From positions 1 to 64,000 of the forward strand of contig NZ_BBPP01000010.1 in assembly GCF_000787835.1 (NCBI RefSeq): a stretch of 64,000 nt of DNA, in the 5' to 3' direction. Positions within the stretch are counted from its first letter, which is position 1; every line of letters begins with the position of its first letter. Below are positions 1 to 8,109 of this stretch, piece by piece. The notes under the pieces were generated by a model that was not told the DNA's origin, searched no databases, and saw nothing but the letters and a program-made list of their open reading frames with translations. Both the position numbers and the translations under genes were made by a program. This stretch comes from Streptacidiphilus melanogenes (GTDB lineage: Bacteria; Actinomycetota; Actinomycetes; Streptomycetales; Streptomycetaceae).

Positions 1-215
1 ACATTCGCGTAGAGCGGTGCAACGCCCGCCGGAATGAGCAGGCTTGCACACAGCGTCCTCGCTGAAATTTGTTTCTCAAAAGTAACTGGCGTTGACTTTT
101 GGCACGCTGTTGAGTTCTCAAGGAACGAGGCGTTTTCCGCGCCGTTCTTCAGGGGTTTTGCCCGGACCGCGCCGGGCACAACGAAGAAGTTACACACCTC
201 CGCGTCGGGGAGCAA
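1..215 (-). promoter_or_regulatory. rRNA operon leader and promoter (operon lies off the left edge)
   Basis: Read on the minus strand, 88-126 carries the conserved actinobacterial rRNA-leader box (TTGAGAACTCAACAGCGTGC followed by AAAAGTCAACGCC). Next come the hairpin CAGCG-TCCT-CGCTG (51-64) and a stretch like the streptomycete sequence just ahead of 16S rRNA. A promoter fits upstream: -35 TTGCTC (plus-strand 210-215), 17-bp spacer, -10 TAACTT (187-192). The 16S gene itself should begin within roughly 50-100 bases beyond the left edge. The resemblance is from memory of streptomycete leaders, not an alignment. Confidence 0.75.
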
Positions 216-259
216 ATCGGCGCTGGTCACCCGGATGACGTACAGTCGACGAGTCGGAT

Positions 260-275
260 AGTGGTCTAGACCTCT
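260..275. promoter_or_regulatory. DasR-responsive element (dre) upstream of crr
   Basis: AGTGGTCTAGACCTCT matches the DasR consensus ACTGGTCTAGACCACT at 14 of 16 positions. DasR is the GntR-family regulator of GlcNAc uptake in streptomycetes and is known to control crr and ptsI, the genes that follow. A TTGACA -35-like hexamer lies downstream at 296-301, with no convincing -10. Confidence 0.8.
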
Positions 276-378
276 TGGGATCCCAGCTGTCCGGATTGAC
301 ATGATTTAGGCTGATCAGCGATGCGGGCCCGCGTGGCCCGCACGCGGGTTCTCCGCCACTCGACGAGGAGGCTCATCC

Positions 379-828
379 ATGACGACCGTCACGTCCCCGC
401 TGGCCGGCGAGGCGATCGGGCTCGCGAACGTTCCCGACCCGGTCTTCTCCGGCGCGATGGTCGGTCCTGGCACGGCGATCAAGCCGGAGCCCGGTCCGGG
501 GGAGGCGGTCTCCCCCGTCGACGGGTCCGTGGTCTCCCTGCACCCGCACGCCTTCGTCGTGCTCGACGACCAGGGCCACGGCGTGCTGACCCACCTCGGC
601 ATCGACACGGTCCAGCTCAACGGCGAGGGCTTTGACCTGCTCGTCGAGAAGGGCGACACCGTAAAGCGTGGTCAGCCCGTCATCCGGTGGAACCCCACCG
701 CGGTCGAGGCGGCCGGCAAGTCGTCGATCTGTCCCGTCGTGGCGCTGGAGGCGACGGCCGACCAGCTGTCGGATGTGGCGGAGACGGGTCGGCTCGCGAC
801 GGGCGACACGCTCTTCACCTGGAAGTAG
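379..828 (+). CDS. crr: PTS glucose-type EIIA component (Crr)
   Basis: 149 residues, the usual length of EIIA-Glc. It accepts phosphate from HPr and passes it to EIIB/EIIC permeases in the cytoplasm; in streptomycetes it mainly serves GlcNAc and fructose uptake. The active-site histidine is visible as H72 in THLGIDTVQL, and the partner histidine H57 in LHPHAFVVL lies 15 residues before it, the spacing of the E. coli pair. The N-terminal segment TSPLAGEAIGLANVPDPVFS is typical of the family. The RBS GAGGAGG lies 364-370, 8 bases before the ATG. ptsI follows after 50 bases, so the two are probably one operon under the dre site at 260-275. Confidence 0.95.
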   Translation: MTTVTSPLAGEAIGLANVPDPVFSGAMVGPGTAIKPEPGPGEAVSPVDGSVVSLHPHAFVVLDDQGHGVLTHLGIDTVQLNGEGFDLLVEKGDTVKRGQPVIRWNPTAVEAAGKSSICPVVALEATADQLSDVAETGRLATGDTLFTWK

Positions 829-878
829 CGAAGCGGCACGCAGCCCTTCCACGCAGACTCAAAGCGGAGACCGGTGAG

Positions 879-2549
879 ATGACACAGACCCTGCAGGGCG
901 TCGGCGTGAGCCACGGCGTGGCGATCGGCCAGGTGCGGCACATGGGGACGGCGGTGCTGGAACCCGAGGCCAGGCAGATCCCCGCCGAGGACGGGCCGCG
1001 TGAGCGGGCGCGGGCCAAGCAGGCTGTCGACGCCGTGGCCGCCGATCTCCAGGCGCGCGGGAATCTCGCCGGTGGTGAGGCGCAGGCGGTTCTGGAGGCG
1101 CAGGCGTTGATGGCGCTGGACCCGGAGCTGATGGCGGACGTCGAGCGGCGGACCACCGTGGGCAGCTCGGCGGAGCGCGCCGTCTACGACGCCTTCGCCG
1201 CCTACCGGGCGCTGCTCGCGGCTGCCGGCGACTACCTGTCCGGACGCGTAGCGGACCTGGACGACGTGCGTAACCGCATCGTGGCGCGGCTGATGGGTGT
1301 GCCGATGCCGGGTGTGCCGGACAGCGACAGGCCCTACGTCCTGTTCGCGCGTGACCTGGCTCCGGCCGACACCGCGCTGCTGGATCCGACGCTCGTGCTG
1401 GGATTCGTGACCGAGGAGGGCGGGCCGACCAGTCACAGCGCGATCCTGGCCCGTGCGCTCGGCGTCCCGGCCGTGGTCGCGCTGCCCGGCGCGACCGGCA
1501 CGGCCGAGGGGGTGCTGGTCGCGGTCGACGGCAGCACCGGCACCGTCATCGTGGAGCCGCCGCTTGCGACGCAGGAGGCGCTGCGGGCCGAGGCGGAGCA
1601 GCGGAAGGCCGCGCTGGCGGCGTCGACCGGCCCCGGCCGGACGTCGGACGGACATCGGGTGCCGCTGCTGGCGAACGTGGGCGGTCCGGCGGACGTGCCG
1701 GCGGCGGTCGAGGCGGGGGCCGAGGGCGTCGGTCTGTTCCGCACGGAGTTCCTCTTCCTGGACGACTCGAAGAAGGCGCCGTCGGAGGAGACTCAGGTCG
1801 AGGCATACCGCAGGGTGCTGGACGCGTTCCCGGAGGGCCGCGTGGTCGTGCGGGTGCTGGACGCGGGCGCGGACAAGCCGCTGGAGTTCCTGACCCCTGC
1901 CGACGAGCCGAACCCCGCGTTGGGCGTGCGCGGTCTGCGGACGCTGCTGGAGCACCCGGAGGTGCTGGCCTCGCAGCTGCGGGCGCTCGCCCGCGCGGCG
2001 GAGGGCCTACCGGTGCACCTGGAGGTCATGGCGCCGATGGTGGCCGACCGCCAGGACGCGAGGGCCTTCGCGGACGCGTGCCGGGGGGCGGGGCTGCAGG
2101 CGAAGTTCGGCGCGATGGTCGAGATCCCCTCGGCTGCGCTGCGGGCGCGCTCGATCCTGCAGGAGGTGGAGTTCCTCTCGCTGGGGACCAACGACCTGGC
2201 GCAGTACACCTTTGCGGCCGACCGCCAGGTGGGCGCGGTGGCACGGCTGCAGGATCCGTGGCAGCCGGCGCTGCTGGACCTGATCGCGATGGCGGCGGAG
2301 GCCGCGAAGGCGACGGGCAAGAGCTGCGGTGTCTGCGGCGAGGCGGCCGCGGATCCGGTGCTGGCGTGTGTGCTGACCGGTCTCGGTGCGACGAGCCTGT
2401 CGATGGGCGCGGCCTCGATCCCCTATGTGCGGGCGAAGCTGGCCAAGGTCACACTCGCGCAGTGCGAGCGCGCCGCGGCGGCCGCTCGCGCGACGGACAA
2501 CGCGTCCGACGCGCGTGCGGCGGCGAACCAGGTGCTGTCCGGGGAGTGA
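879..2549 (+). CDS. ptsI: PEP-protein phosphotransferase, PTS enzyme I
   Basis: 556 residues. It autophosphorylates from phosphoenolpyruvate and transfers phosphate to HPr, starting the PTS relay. The phosphohistidine motif GGPTSHSAIL places the active His at residue 186. The PEP-binding TIM-barrel shows GLFRTEFLFLD, EFLSLGTNDLAQYT and CGVCGEAAADP near the C terminus, with its catalytic Cys. The ATG at 879 is chosen because GGAGA (866-870) sits 8 bases upstream and the protein then begins right at the EI N-terminal domain; an in-frame extension to 687 would run into crr. It is convergent with the exporter ending at 2576, leaving only 26 bases between stops. Confidence 0.95.
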   Translation: MTQTLQGVGVSHGVAIGQVRHMGTAVLEPEARQIPAEDGPRERARAKQAVDAVAADLQARGNLAGGEAQAVLEAQALMALDPELMADVERRTTVGSSAERAVYDAFAAYRALLAAAGDYLSGRVADLDDVRNRIVARLMGVPMPGVPDSDRPYVLFARDLAPADTALLDPTLVLGFVTEEGGPTSHSAILARALGVPAVVALPGATGTAEGVLVAVDGSTGTVIVEPPLATQEALRAEAEQRKAALAASTGPGRTSDGHRVPLLANVGGPADVPAAVEAGAEGVGLFRTEFLFLDDSKKAPSEETQVEAYRRVLDAFPEGRVVVRVLDAGADKPLEFLTPADEPNPALGVRGLRTLLEHPEVLASQLRALARAAEGLPVHLEVMAPMVADRQDARAFADACRGAGLQAKFGAMVEIPSAALRARSILQEVEFLSLGTNDLAQYTFAADRQVGAVARLQDPWQPALLDLIAMAAEAAKATGKSCGVCGEAAADPVLACVLTGLGATSLSMGAASIPYVRAKLAKVTLAQCERAAAAARATDNASDARAAANQVLSGE

Positions 2550-2575
2550 CCCCGGGACAAGGCGGATCCCATGGG

Positions 2576-3577
2576 TTACGCCCGGGTCGGGCCCTCGTCC
2601 TTCGGGACGGGGGCCTGCTTGGTCTTGGCCTCGGTGCTGACCACCAGGAAGACGCCCGCCACGACGACGGCGCCGCCGAGCGCGATGGACCAGGTGACGG
2701 GCTCGGAGAGGATCAGCCAGCCCAGCCCCACGGCGACGACCGGGTTGACGTAGGCGTAGGTGGCGACGAGGGACAGCGGGGCGTTCTGCAGCAGCCAGGC
2801 GAAGGCGCTGAAGGCGATGATCGAGCCGAAGACCACCAGGTAGGCGAGGGCGAGCCAGGAGCTGGTGCTGACCGCGCCCGGGTGCAGGTGCTCGTGCCGG
2901 ATCAGGCCGAGCGCCAGGTCGCCGAGGCCGCCGGCGAGCATCTCGTACGAGCTGGCGGTGAAGGGGTTGGCCGGCATCGGCAGGCGGGAGGAGGCGAAGG
3001 ACCCGATCGACCAGAGCATCGAGGCGGCCAGCACCAGGACGATCCCGGTGAGCCGGACGCTGCCGGAGCTGCCCGGGAGGGTCAGCACGGCGAGGCCGCA
3101 GAAGCCCAGCAGGACGCCTCCGAAGGTGGCGGCGCGCGGGCGGTCCCCGAACAGGGTGCGCAACACGATGACCCAGAGCGGGACGCTGGCGACGAGGAGC
3201 GCGGCGAGCCCGGAGGGGATGTGCGTCTCGGCGAGCACGACGAGCCCGTTGCCGCCGACCAGCAGGAGCAGCCCGACCAGCACGACGGTGGCGAGGCGGC
3301 GCGCGTCGATCTTCAGAGCCGAGGGGCCGGAGCGCCAGGCGACGATCCCGGCGAGGAGCAGGCCGGCGACCAGGAAGCGGATGGCGGCGGAGAGGAACGG
3401 CGGCATCGTCTCGACGGCGATGCGGATGGCGAGGTAGGTCGAGCCCCAGACCACGTAGACGATGGTGAGGCCGGTCCAGAGCATGGCCTGCGGTCGACGG
3501 GTGGACTGGCTCGAGGAGTGGGCGGGGGCGGCGGTGGCTCCGGTGCGGGTCGAGGCGGCGGCCGCGTCACGCGTCAT
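2576..3577 (-). CDS. EamA/DMT-family inner-membrane exporter
   Basis: 333 residues with about ten hydrophobic segments in two five-helix halves, the layout of EamA (DMT superfamily) permeases such as YedA/RhaT-type exporters. Each half begins with the family signature, e.g. VVWGSTYLAIRIAVETMPP near residue 40. Substrate cannot be inferred; family members export amino acids, metabolites or drugs. The ATG at 3577 is preceded by AGAGAGGT about 8 bases upstream. It is divergent from the methyltransferase at 3724, sharing a 146-bp intergenic region. Confidence 0.85.
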   Translation of the reverse strand: MTRDAAAASTRTGATAAPAHSSSQSTRRPQAMLWTGLTIVYVVWGSTYLAIRIAVETMPPFLSAAIRFLVAGLLLAGIVAWRSGPSALKIDARRLATVVLVGLLLLVGGNGLVVLAETHIPSGLAALLVASVPLWVIVLRTLFGDRPRAATFGGVLLGFCGLAVLTLPGSSGSVRLTGIVLVLAASMLWSIGSFASSRLPMPANPFTASSYEMLAGGLGDLALGLIRHEHLHPGAVSTSSWLALAYLVVFGSIIAFSAFAWLLQNAPLSLVATYAYVNPVVAVGLGWLILSEPVTWSIALGGAVVVAGVFLVVSTEAKTKQAPVPKDEGPTRA

Positions 3578-3723
3578 GTGCGTACCTCTCTGACGGGTCT
3601 GTACACCGCATCGTGGCGCAAGGGAGCGTCCCTCCGCTACGGGTATGTCGTCGACGTCTCGCATCACAAGACAACTCTTCTCGATGTATGAGACGTGATC
3701 TAGCGTCGTGACTGGAGGTAGAG

Positions 3724-4533
3724 ATGACCGATCATCAGAACCACTACACACACGGCTTCCACGCCTCGGTGCTGCGCTCGCACCGGTGGCGCACGGTGGA
3801 GAACTCAGCCGCCTATCTGCTGCCGGAGCTCAAGCCCGGCCTGACGCTGCTGGACGTGGGCTGCGGACCGGGCACGATCACGGCGGGCCTGGCCGACCGC
3901 GTGGGCGCCGGGCTGGTGACGGCGGTGGACAGCTCCGCGGCGGTGCTGGCACAGGCCGAGCAGGCCGTGCCGCAGTCGGCCGGGGTGCGCTTCCTGACGG
4001 CCGACGTGCACGCCCTGCGCTTCCCGGACGCGTCGTTCGACGTCGTCCACGCGCACCAGGTGCTGCAGCACGTCGCCGACCCCGTGCGGGCGCTGCGTGA
4101 GATGCGCCGCGTCTGCCGTCCCGGCGGTGTGATCGCCGTACGGGACTCGGACTACGCCGGCTTCACCTGGTTCCCGGCGCTGCCGGAGCTGGACGAGTGG
4201 AATGCGCTGTACCACCGCGTGGCGCGCGCGAACCGGGGCGAGCCGGACGCCGGGCGAATGCTGCGGGCGTGGGCGCTGGAGGCCGGCTTCGATGCCGCGC
4301 ACATCGAGGCCTCCTCGTCGACGTGGTGCTTCGCGGCCGACGAGGACCGTGCGTGGTGGGGCGGCATGTGGGCGGAACGGATCGTCGCCTCCGGCATCGC
4401 CGAGCAGGCGGAGGCGGACGGCTTCGCCACCCGCGCGGATCTGGAACGGATCAGCGCGGGTTGGCGCGCATGGGCGGCGGACGAACGCGGCTGGCTCAGC
4501 GTGCTGCACGGCGAGCTGCTGTACCGGGCATAG
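3724..4533 (+). CDS. class I SAM-dependent methyltransferase
   Basis: 269 residues with a Rossmann-fold methyltransferase domain. Motif I is LLDVGCGPGTIT (about residues 41-52), followed by an acidic residue at the end of beta 2 (TAVDSS) and motif FDVVHAHQVLQHV, the layout of UbiE/COQ5-like and other methyltransf_11 members. The C-terminal third is Trp-rich and not diagnostic, so the substrate is unknown. The RBS GGAGG (3714-3718) is well placed. A -10-like TAGCGT lies at 3701-3706. Convergent with the acetoacetyl-CoA synthetase gene. Confidence 0.9.
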   Translation: MTDHQNHYTHGFHASVLRSHRWRTVENSAAYLLPELKPGLTLLDVGCGPGTITAGLADRVGAGLVTAVDSSAAVLAQAEQAVPQSAGVRFLTADVHALRFPDASFDVVHAHQVLQHVADPVRALREMRRVCRPGGVIAVRDSDYAGFTWFPALPELDEWNALYHRVARANRGEPDAGRMLRAWALEAGFDAAHIEASSSTWCFAADEDRAWWGGMWAERIVASGIAEQAEADGFATRADLERISAGWRAWAADERGWLSVLHGELLYRA

Positions 4534-4538
4534 CCCGG

Positions 4539-4632
4539 CAGGGGCGCGAGAAGCCACCGGCGTGGGGACGGTCCGCAACGTGCACGACCATCCGCACGCC
4601 GGTGGATTCCCGCTCAGTTCCTCGCGCCCCTG
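4539..4632. terminator. nested inverted repeats between convergent genes
   Basis: Two perfect inverted repeats are nested. The outer arms CAGGGGCGCGAG (4539-4550) and CTCGCGCCCCTG (4621-4632) enclose the inner arms CCACCGGCGTG (4554-4564) and CACGCCGGTGG (4595-4605). Placement between two convergent stop codons suggests a bidirectional terminator; there is no U tract, as is usual in streptomycetes. Confidence 0.6.
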
Positions 4633-4639
4633 ACAGGGC

Positions 4640-6637
4640 TCAGCTCTGGGCCTGGCGGTACTGCTCGAAGATGCGGAGGGCGTCGGGGTTGTCGACGGAG
4701 CCGGGGTTGACCGCCTTCTCCAGCGGCGTGCCGCCCAGAATCCGCTTGACCGGCACCTCGATGCGCTTGCCCGTCAGGGTATGCGGGAGGGCCGGCACCG
4801 CGATGATCTCGTCCGGGACGTGGCGCGGCGAGAGCTGGGTGCGCAGGGCGTCCCGCACCGCCGTGCGCAGTTCGTCGTCGAGTTCCGCGCCTTCGGCGAG
4901 AACGACGAAGAGCGGCATCCAGTAGCCGCCGTTCGGCTGCTCCAGTCCGATGACCAGGGATTCCTTGATCTGCGGCAGGCGCTCGACGACCTCGTAGATG
5001 TCGGACGAGCCCATCCGCACGCCCTGGCGGTTCAGCGTCGAGTCGGAGCGGCCGTGGATGACGACGCTGCCGCGGTCGGTGACGGTGATCCAGTCGCCGT
5101 GACGCCAGACCCCCGGGAACATCTCGAAGTAGCTCTCGCGGTAACGGACGCCCTCGGGGTCGTTCCAGAAGCCGATCGGCATGGACGGGATCGGCTTGGT
5201 GACGACCAGCTCGCCGACCTCGTCGACGACCGGCTTGCCGCTCGCGTCCCAGGCCTCGACGGCCGCGCCGAGGCTCGGTGCCTGGATCTCGCCGAGGTGG
5301 ACCGGCAGCGTCGGTACGCCGCCGACGAAGCAGCTGCACACGTCCGTGCCGCCGCTGACGGAGGCGAGCCAGACGTCGGAGCTGATCTCGTCGTAGATCC
5401 AGCGGAAGCCGTCCGGGGGCAGCGGCGAGCCCGTGGTGCCGATCGCGCGCAGACGGGAGAGGTCGAGCTCGTCGCCCGGGTGCACGTCGGCCTTCTTGCA
5501 GGCCATCACATAGGCCGCGGAGGTGCCGTAGACGGTCACGCCGGTCGCGGCGGCGATGCGCCACTGCGCGTCCGTGGTGGGGTAACCGGGGCTGCCGTCG
5601 TAGGTGACGATGCTCGCGCCCACCAGGAGACCGGCGAGCAGGAAGTTCCACATCATCCAGCCGGTGGAGGTGAACCAGAAGAACCGGTCCTGCGGCCCGA
5701 GGTCGAGGTGGAGGCCCGCCTGCTTGAGGTGCTCGACGGTGATGCCGCCGTGGCTCTGCACGATCGCCTTCGGCAGGCCCGTGGTGCCGGAGGAGTACAG
5801 CACCCACAGCGGGTGGTCGAACGGCAGCTGCTCGAAGACCGGCACGGCCGGTGCGGAGGTCAGCGCCTCCCACTCCAGCGCGCCCTCCGGCGCGCCCGTG
5901 CCGAGCAGCGGGACGTGCACGACGTGGCGCAGCGACGGCAGCTCGCGGCGCAGCTCGGCGACGACCTCGGTGCGGTCGTGCTCCTTGCCGCCGTAGCGGT
6001 ACCCGTCGACGGCGAAGAGCAGGACGGGCTCGAGCTGCTGGAACCGGTCCAGCACGCTGCGGGCGCCGAAGTCGGGCGCGCACGAGGTCCACACCGCGCC
6101 GACGGCGGCCGTCGCCAGCAGGGCGACGGCGGCCTGCGGCACGTTCGACACGTAGGCGGCCACCCGGTCGCCCGGACCGATGCCGAGGCCGCGCAGCTCT
6201 GCCGCGAGCGAGCCGACCTGGCGGCGCAGCTCGGACCAGGTGGTGACGCGCGGCTCGGAGCTGCCCTCGTCGACGTGCAGGATCGCCGGGGTGTCGGCGT
6301 TGTGCGGGTCCTCGCCGTGGCGCAGCACGTGCTGCGCGTAGTTCAGGCGGGCGCCCGGGAACCACTCGGCGCCCGGCATCGAGGTGTCACCGAGGACGGC
6401 GCTGGGGGTGGTGGTGAACCGGACGTCGAACCACTGGGTCAGGGCGCTCCAGAAGACGTCGAGGTGCTCGACGGACCAGCGGTGGAACTGCGCGTAGTCG
6501 GTCTCCGGCTTCCCGTCCGCCAGCGGCTTGGGCGCGCCGTAGTACTCGGCGGCGAAGCGGTGGAATGCGGCGAGCCGGGAAGCAGCCGCTCGTGCGGGGT
6601 CGGGCTGCCACAGAGGAGTGATCTCGTCGCTGCTCAT
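4640..6637 (-). CDS. acetoacetate--CoA ligase (acetoacetyl-CoA synthetase)
   Basis: 665 residues, the expected length for AACS (EC 6.2.1.16), which activates acetoacetate with ATP and CoA. ANL-superfamily motifs are present: VLYSSGTTGLPKAIVQSHGG for the P-loop-like A3, GTDVCSCF near A5, RHGDWI for A7, GRSDSTLNRQGVRMG for A8 and the A10 lysine in LTGKRIEVPVKR. The N-terminal block with WFPGARLNYAQ and the internal FFWFTSTGWMMWN are characteristic of acetoacetyl- rather than acetyl-CoA synthetases. The ATG at 6637 has GGAGG about 12 bases upstream. Confidence 0.92.
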   Translation of the reverse strand: MSSDEITPLWQPDPARAAASRLAAFHRFAAEYYGAPKPLADGKPETDYAQFHRWSVEHLDVFWSALTQWFDVRFTTTPSAVLGDTSMPGAEWFPGARLNYAQHVLRHGEDPHNADTPAILHVDEGSSEPRVTTWSELRRQVGSLAAELRGLGIGPGDRVAAYVSNVPQAAVALLATAAVGAVWTSCAPDFGARSVLDRFQQLEPVLLFAVDGYRYGGKEHDRTEVVAELRRELPSLRHVVHVPLLGTGAPEGALEWEALTSAPAVPVFEQLPFDHPLWVLYSSGTTGLPKAIVQSHGGITVEHLKQAGLHLDLGPQDRFFWFTSTGWMMWNFLLAGLLVGASIVTYDGSPGYPTTDAQWRIAAATGVTVYGTSAAYVMACKKADVHPGDELDLSRLRAIGTTGSPLPPDGFRWIYDEISSDVWLASVSGGTDVCSCFVGGVPTLPVHLGEIQAPSLGAAVEAWDASGKPVVDEVGELVVTKPIPSMPIGFWNDPEGVRYRESYFEMFPGVWRHGDWITVTDRGSVVIHGRSDSTLNRQGVRMGSSDIYEVVERLPQIKESLVIGLEQPNGGYWMPLFVVLAEGAELDDELRTAVRDALRTQLSPRHVPDEIIAVPALPHTLTGKRIEVPVKRILGGTPLEKAVNPGSVDNPDALRIFEQYRQAQS

Positions 6638-6809
6638 GCGCTGTGCGTGCCTCCGAGCTCAGGCGCCCTGCACGCCGGTGGGCAGGGTGGGGAACGCCTG
6701 TGCAGAATCTGCCACGAAGGCGGGTCGGCACGCCAGGCAACCCGTGGTGTCTTTGCTCGTAAGCTGTGCTGCGCCGCCCGGCGGAGGCGGCCCGTGAGGG
6801 GGGACGCCC

Positions 6810-7766
6810 ATGCTGTTCAAACACACGAACCGGTTGAACCATCTGCGCGAGCACGGCCGGTCGGCGGCCGCCGAGATCCTCTCGGTCAAGACGGTCGGCG
6901 GCGGCAACCACCTGCGCGCGATGTGGGCCACCGACGACGACCTGACGGCCTCGTGGATGGACTGCTGGATGCACCTCCGCGTGGTGCCGAGGAACCCCGG
7001 GGAACCGCCGTTCGAGGCCACGGTGCTCACCCGCATCCACACGCTCCCGCTCCAGGGCGGCTCCGTCCCCGTCTGGTACGACCCGGCGGACCACGCGAAG
7101 GTGGTCGTCGACTACGAGGCCGACGTCCAGGGGAAGATGCACGCCCTGGCGCACGCCGACCTGCTCGGTCACCGCTACGACCAGCGCCTCGGCATGGCCT
7201 GGACGCCGGTCGCGGGCGAGCTGCTGCCGGTCGCGGTGATGGTGCAGCGCGGCCGCGGCAAGGTGACGGCGAGCGGGCGCCTGGGCGCACTTTTCGGCGC
7301 GACCGCGGAGGCGGCGGTGGCCGCGGTACGCGGACGGGCGGCGCAGCTGCTCCCGCAGCTCGCGTCGGACTGGTTCGCCCACCACGACGTGACGGTGGAG
7401 GAGCCGTACGGGGACATTCCACGGCACGCGACGCCGGAGGACGCGGCCGGGGCCGGGCTCGCGATCGCGGCCGGGCTGGTCTCCGTGCTGGGTGGGCACC
7501 TGGTCCGGGCCGAGATGGCGCTCACCGGCGCGCTCACCGCCGACGGCGCGCTCCAGCCCGTCACGGGCTTCCCCGAGCGCGAGGACGCCGCGCGGAAGGG
7601 CTACGCCACGCACCTGGTCGCCCCGGCAGGCAACGGCTCCGACCCGGCGCACGCGCAGGCCCAGCAGCGCAAGGGCCTCGAGCTGCACTTCGCCCCCGAC
7701 CTCGACACAGCCCTCCGAGCGGCTCTGGCCCGGCACGCCCTCAAGACCTTCGTCCCGCCGGCCTGA
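6810..7766 (+). CDS. hypothetical protein with a degenerate Lon-type (S16) domain
   Basis: 318 residues. The N-terminal 90 residues look like a small beta-rich domain (GNHLRAMWATDD to VPVWYDPADHAKVVVD) resembling DUF3592-type or NfeD-like domains. The C-terminal part, about residues 205-300, follows the Lon proteolytic domain: PEDAAGAGLAIAAGLVSVL, then LVRAEMALTGALTADGALQP, then TGFPEREDAARKGY and HLVAPAGN. At the Lon catalytic Ser position this protein has G214, and at the catalytic Lys it has R257, so peptidase activity is not expected. RBS GAGGGGGG at 6796-6803. Function unknown. The Lon resemblance is my own motif alignment. Confidence 0.8.
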   Translation: MLFKHTNRLNHLREHGRSAAAEILSVKTVGGGNHLRAMWATDDDLTASWMDCWMHLRVVPRNPGEPPFEATVLTRIHTLPLQGGSVPVWYDPADHAKVVVDYEADVQGKMHALAHADLLGHRYDQRLGMAWTPVAGELLPVAVMVQRGRGKVTASGRLGALFGATAEAAVAAVRGRAAQLLPQLASDWFAHHDVTVEEPYGDIPRHATPEDAAGAGLAIAAGLVSVLGGHLVRAEMALTGALTADGALQPVTGFPEREDAARKGYATHLVAPAGNGSDPAHAQAQQRKGLELHFAPDLDTALRAALARHALKTFVPPA

Positions 7767-8109
7767 CATCCCGTAGGCCCCTCTCCGGACCGCCCGGCGC
7801 CACCTGAGCGCCGCCGACGCGCCGGGCGAAGGCCGCGAGCACGCAAGCTCGACGCCCAACACCGGCCCACAGCCGGGCCGCCCGCGCGTTCAACCCGCCG
7901 GGGAGAGCGGGGGCGGCACACGACGCGAAGGCCGCGAGCACGGGCGCTCCATGTCCGCCGCCCCGGCCCGAGGCCGGGTCGCACATATCGGGCGGTCCCG
8001 CCCGTCGCCCCGCCTCGGCGAGGGACGACGGCGCCGCGCGAAGGCCGCGAGCACGGGAGGCCGGTGCCCGCCGCCCCGGCCGGGGGCCCGGTCGCATGGA
8101 CGCCGTCCG
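7767..8109. repeat. gene-free interval with three copies of an 18-bp direct repeat
   Basis: No gene is recognisable between these convergent stops. GCGAAGGCCGCGAGCACG occurs identically at 7826-7843, 7925-7942 and 8038-8055 (99 and 113 bp apart). Each copy is followed by a variable GC-rich spacer, and the last two by related CCGCCCCGGCC blocks. The units look like duplicated remnants of a longer roughly 100-bp sequence. Confidence 0.7.

Noticed and set aside
296..324. Full crr promoter with TTGACA
   Set aside because: TTGACA at 296-301 has no acceptable -10 at 16-18 bp, so a full promoter is not called.
2078..3691. Plus-strand frame spanning ptsI and the EamA gene
   Set aside because: Runs in the wrong frame through two well-supported genes and has repetitive Gly/Glu composition typical of shadow frames.
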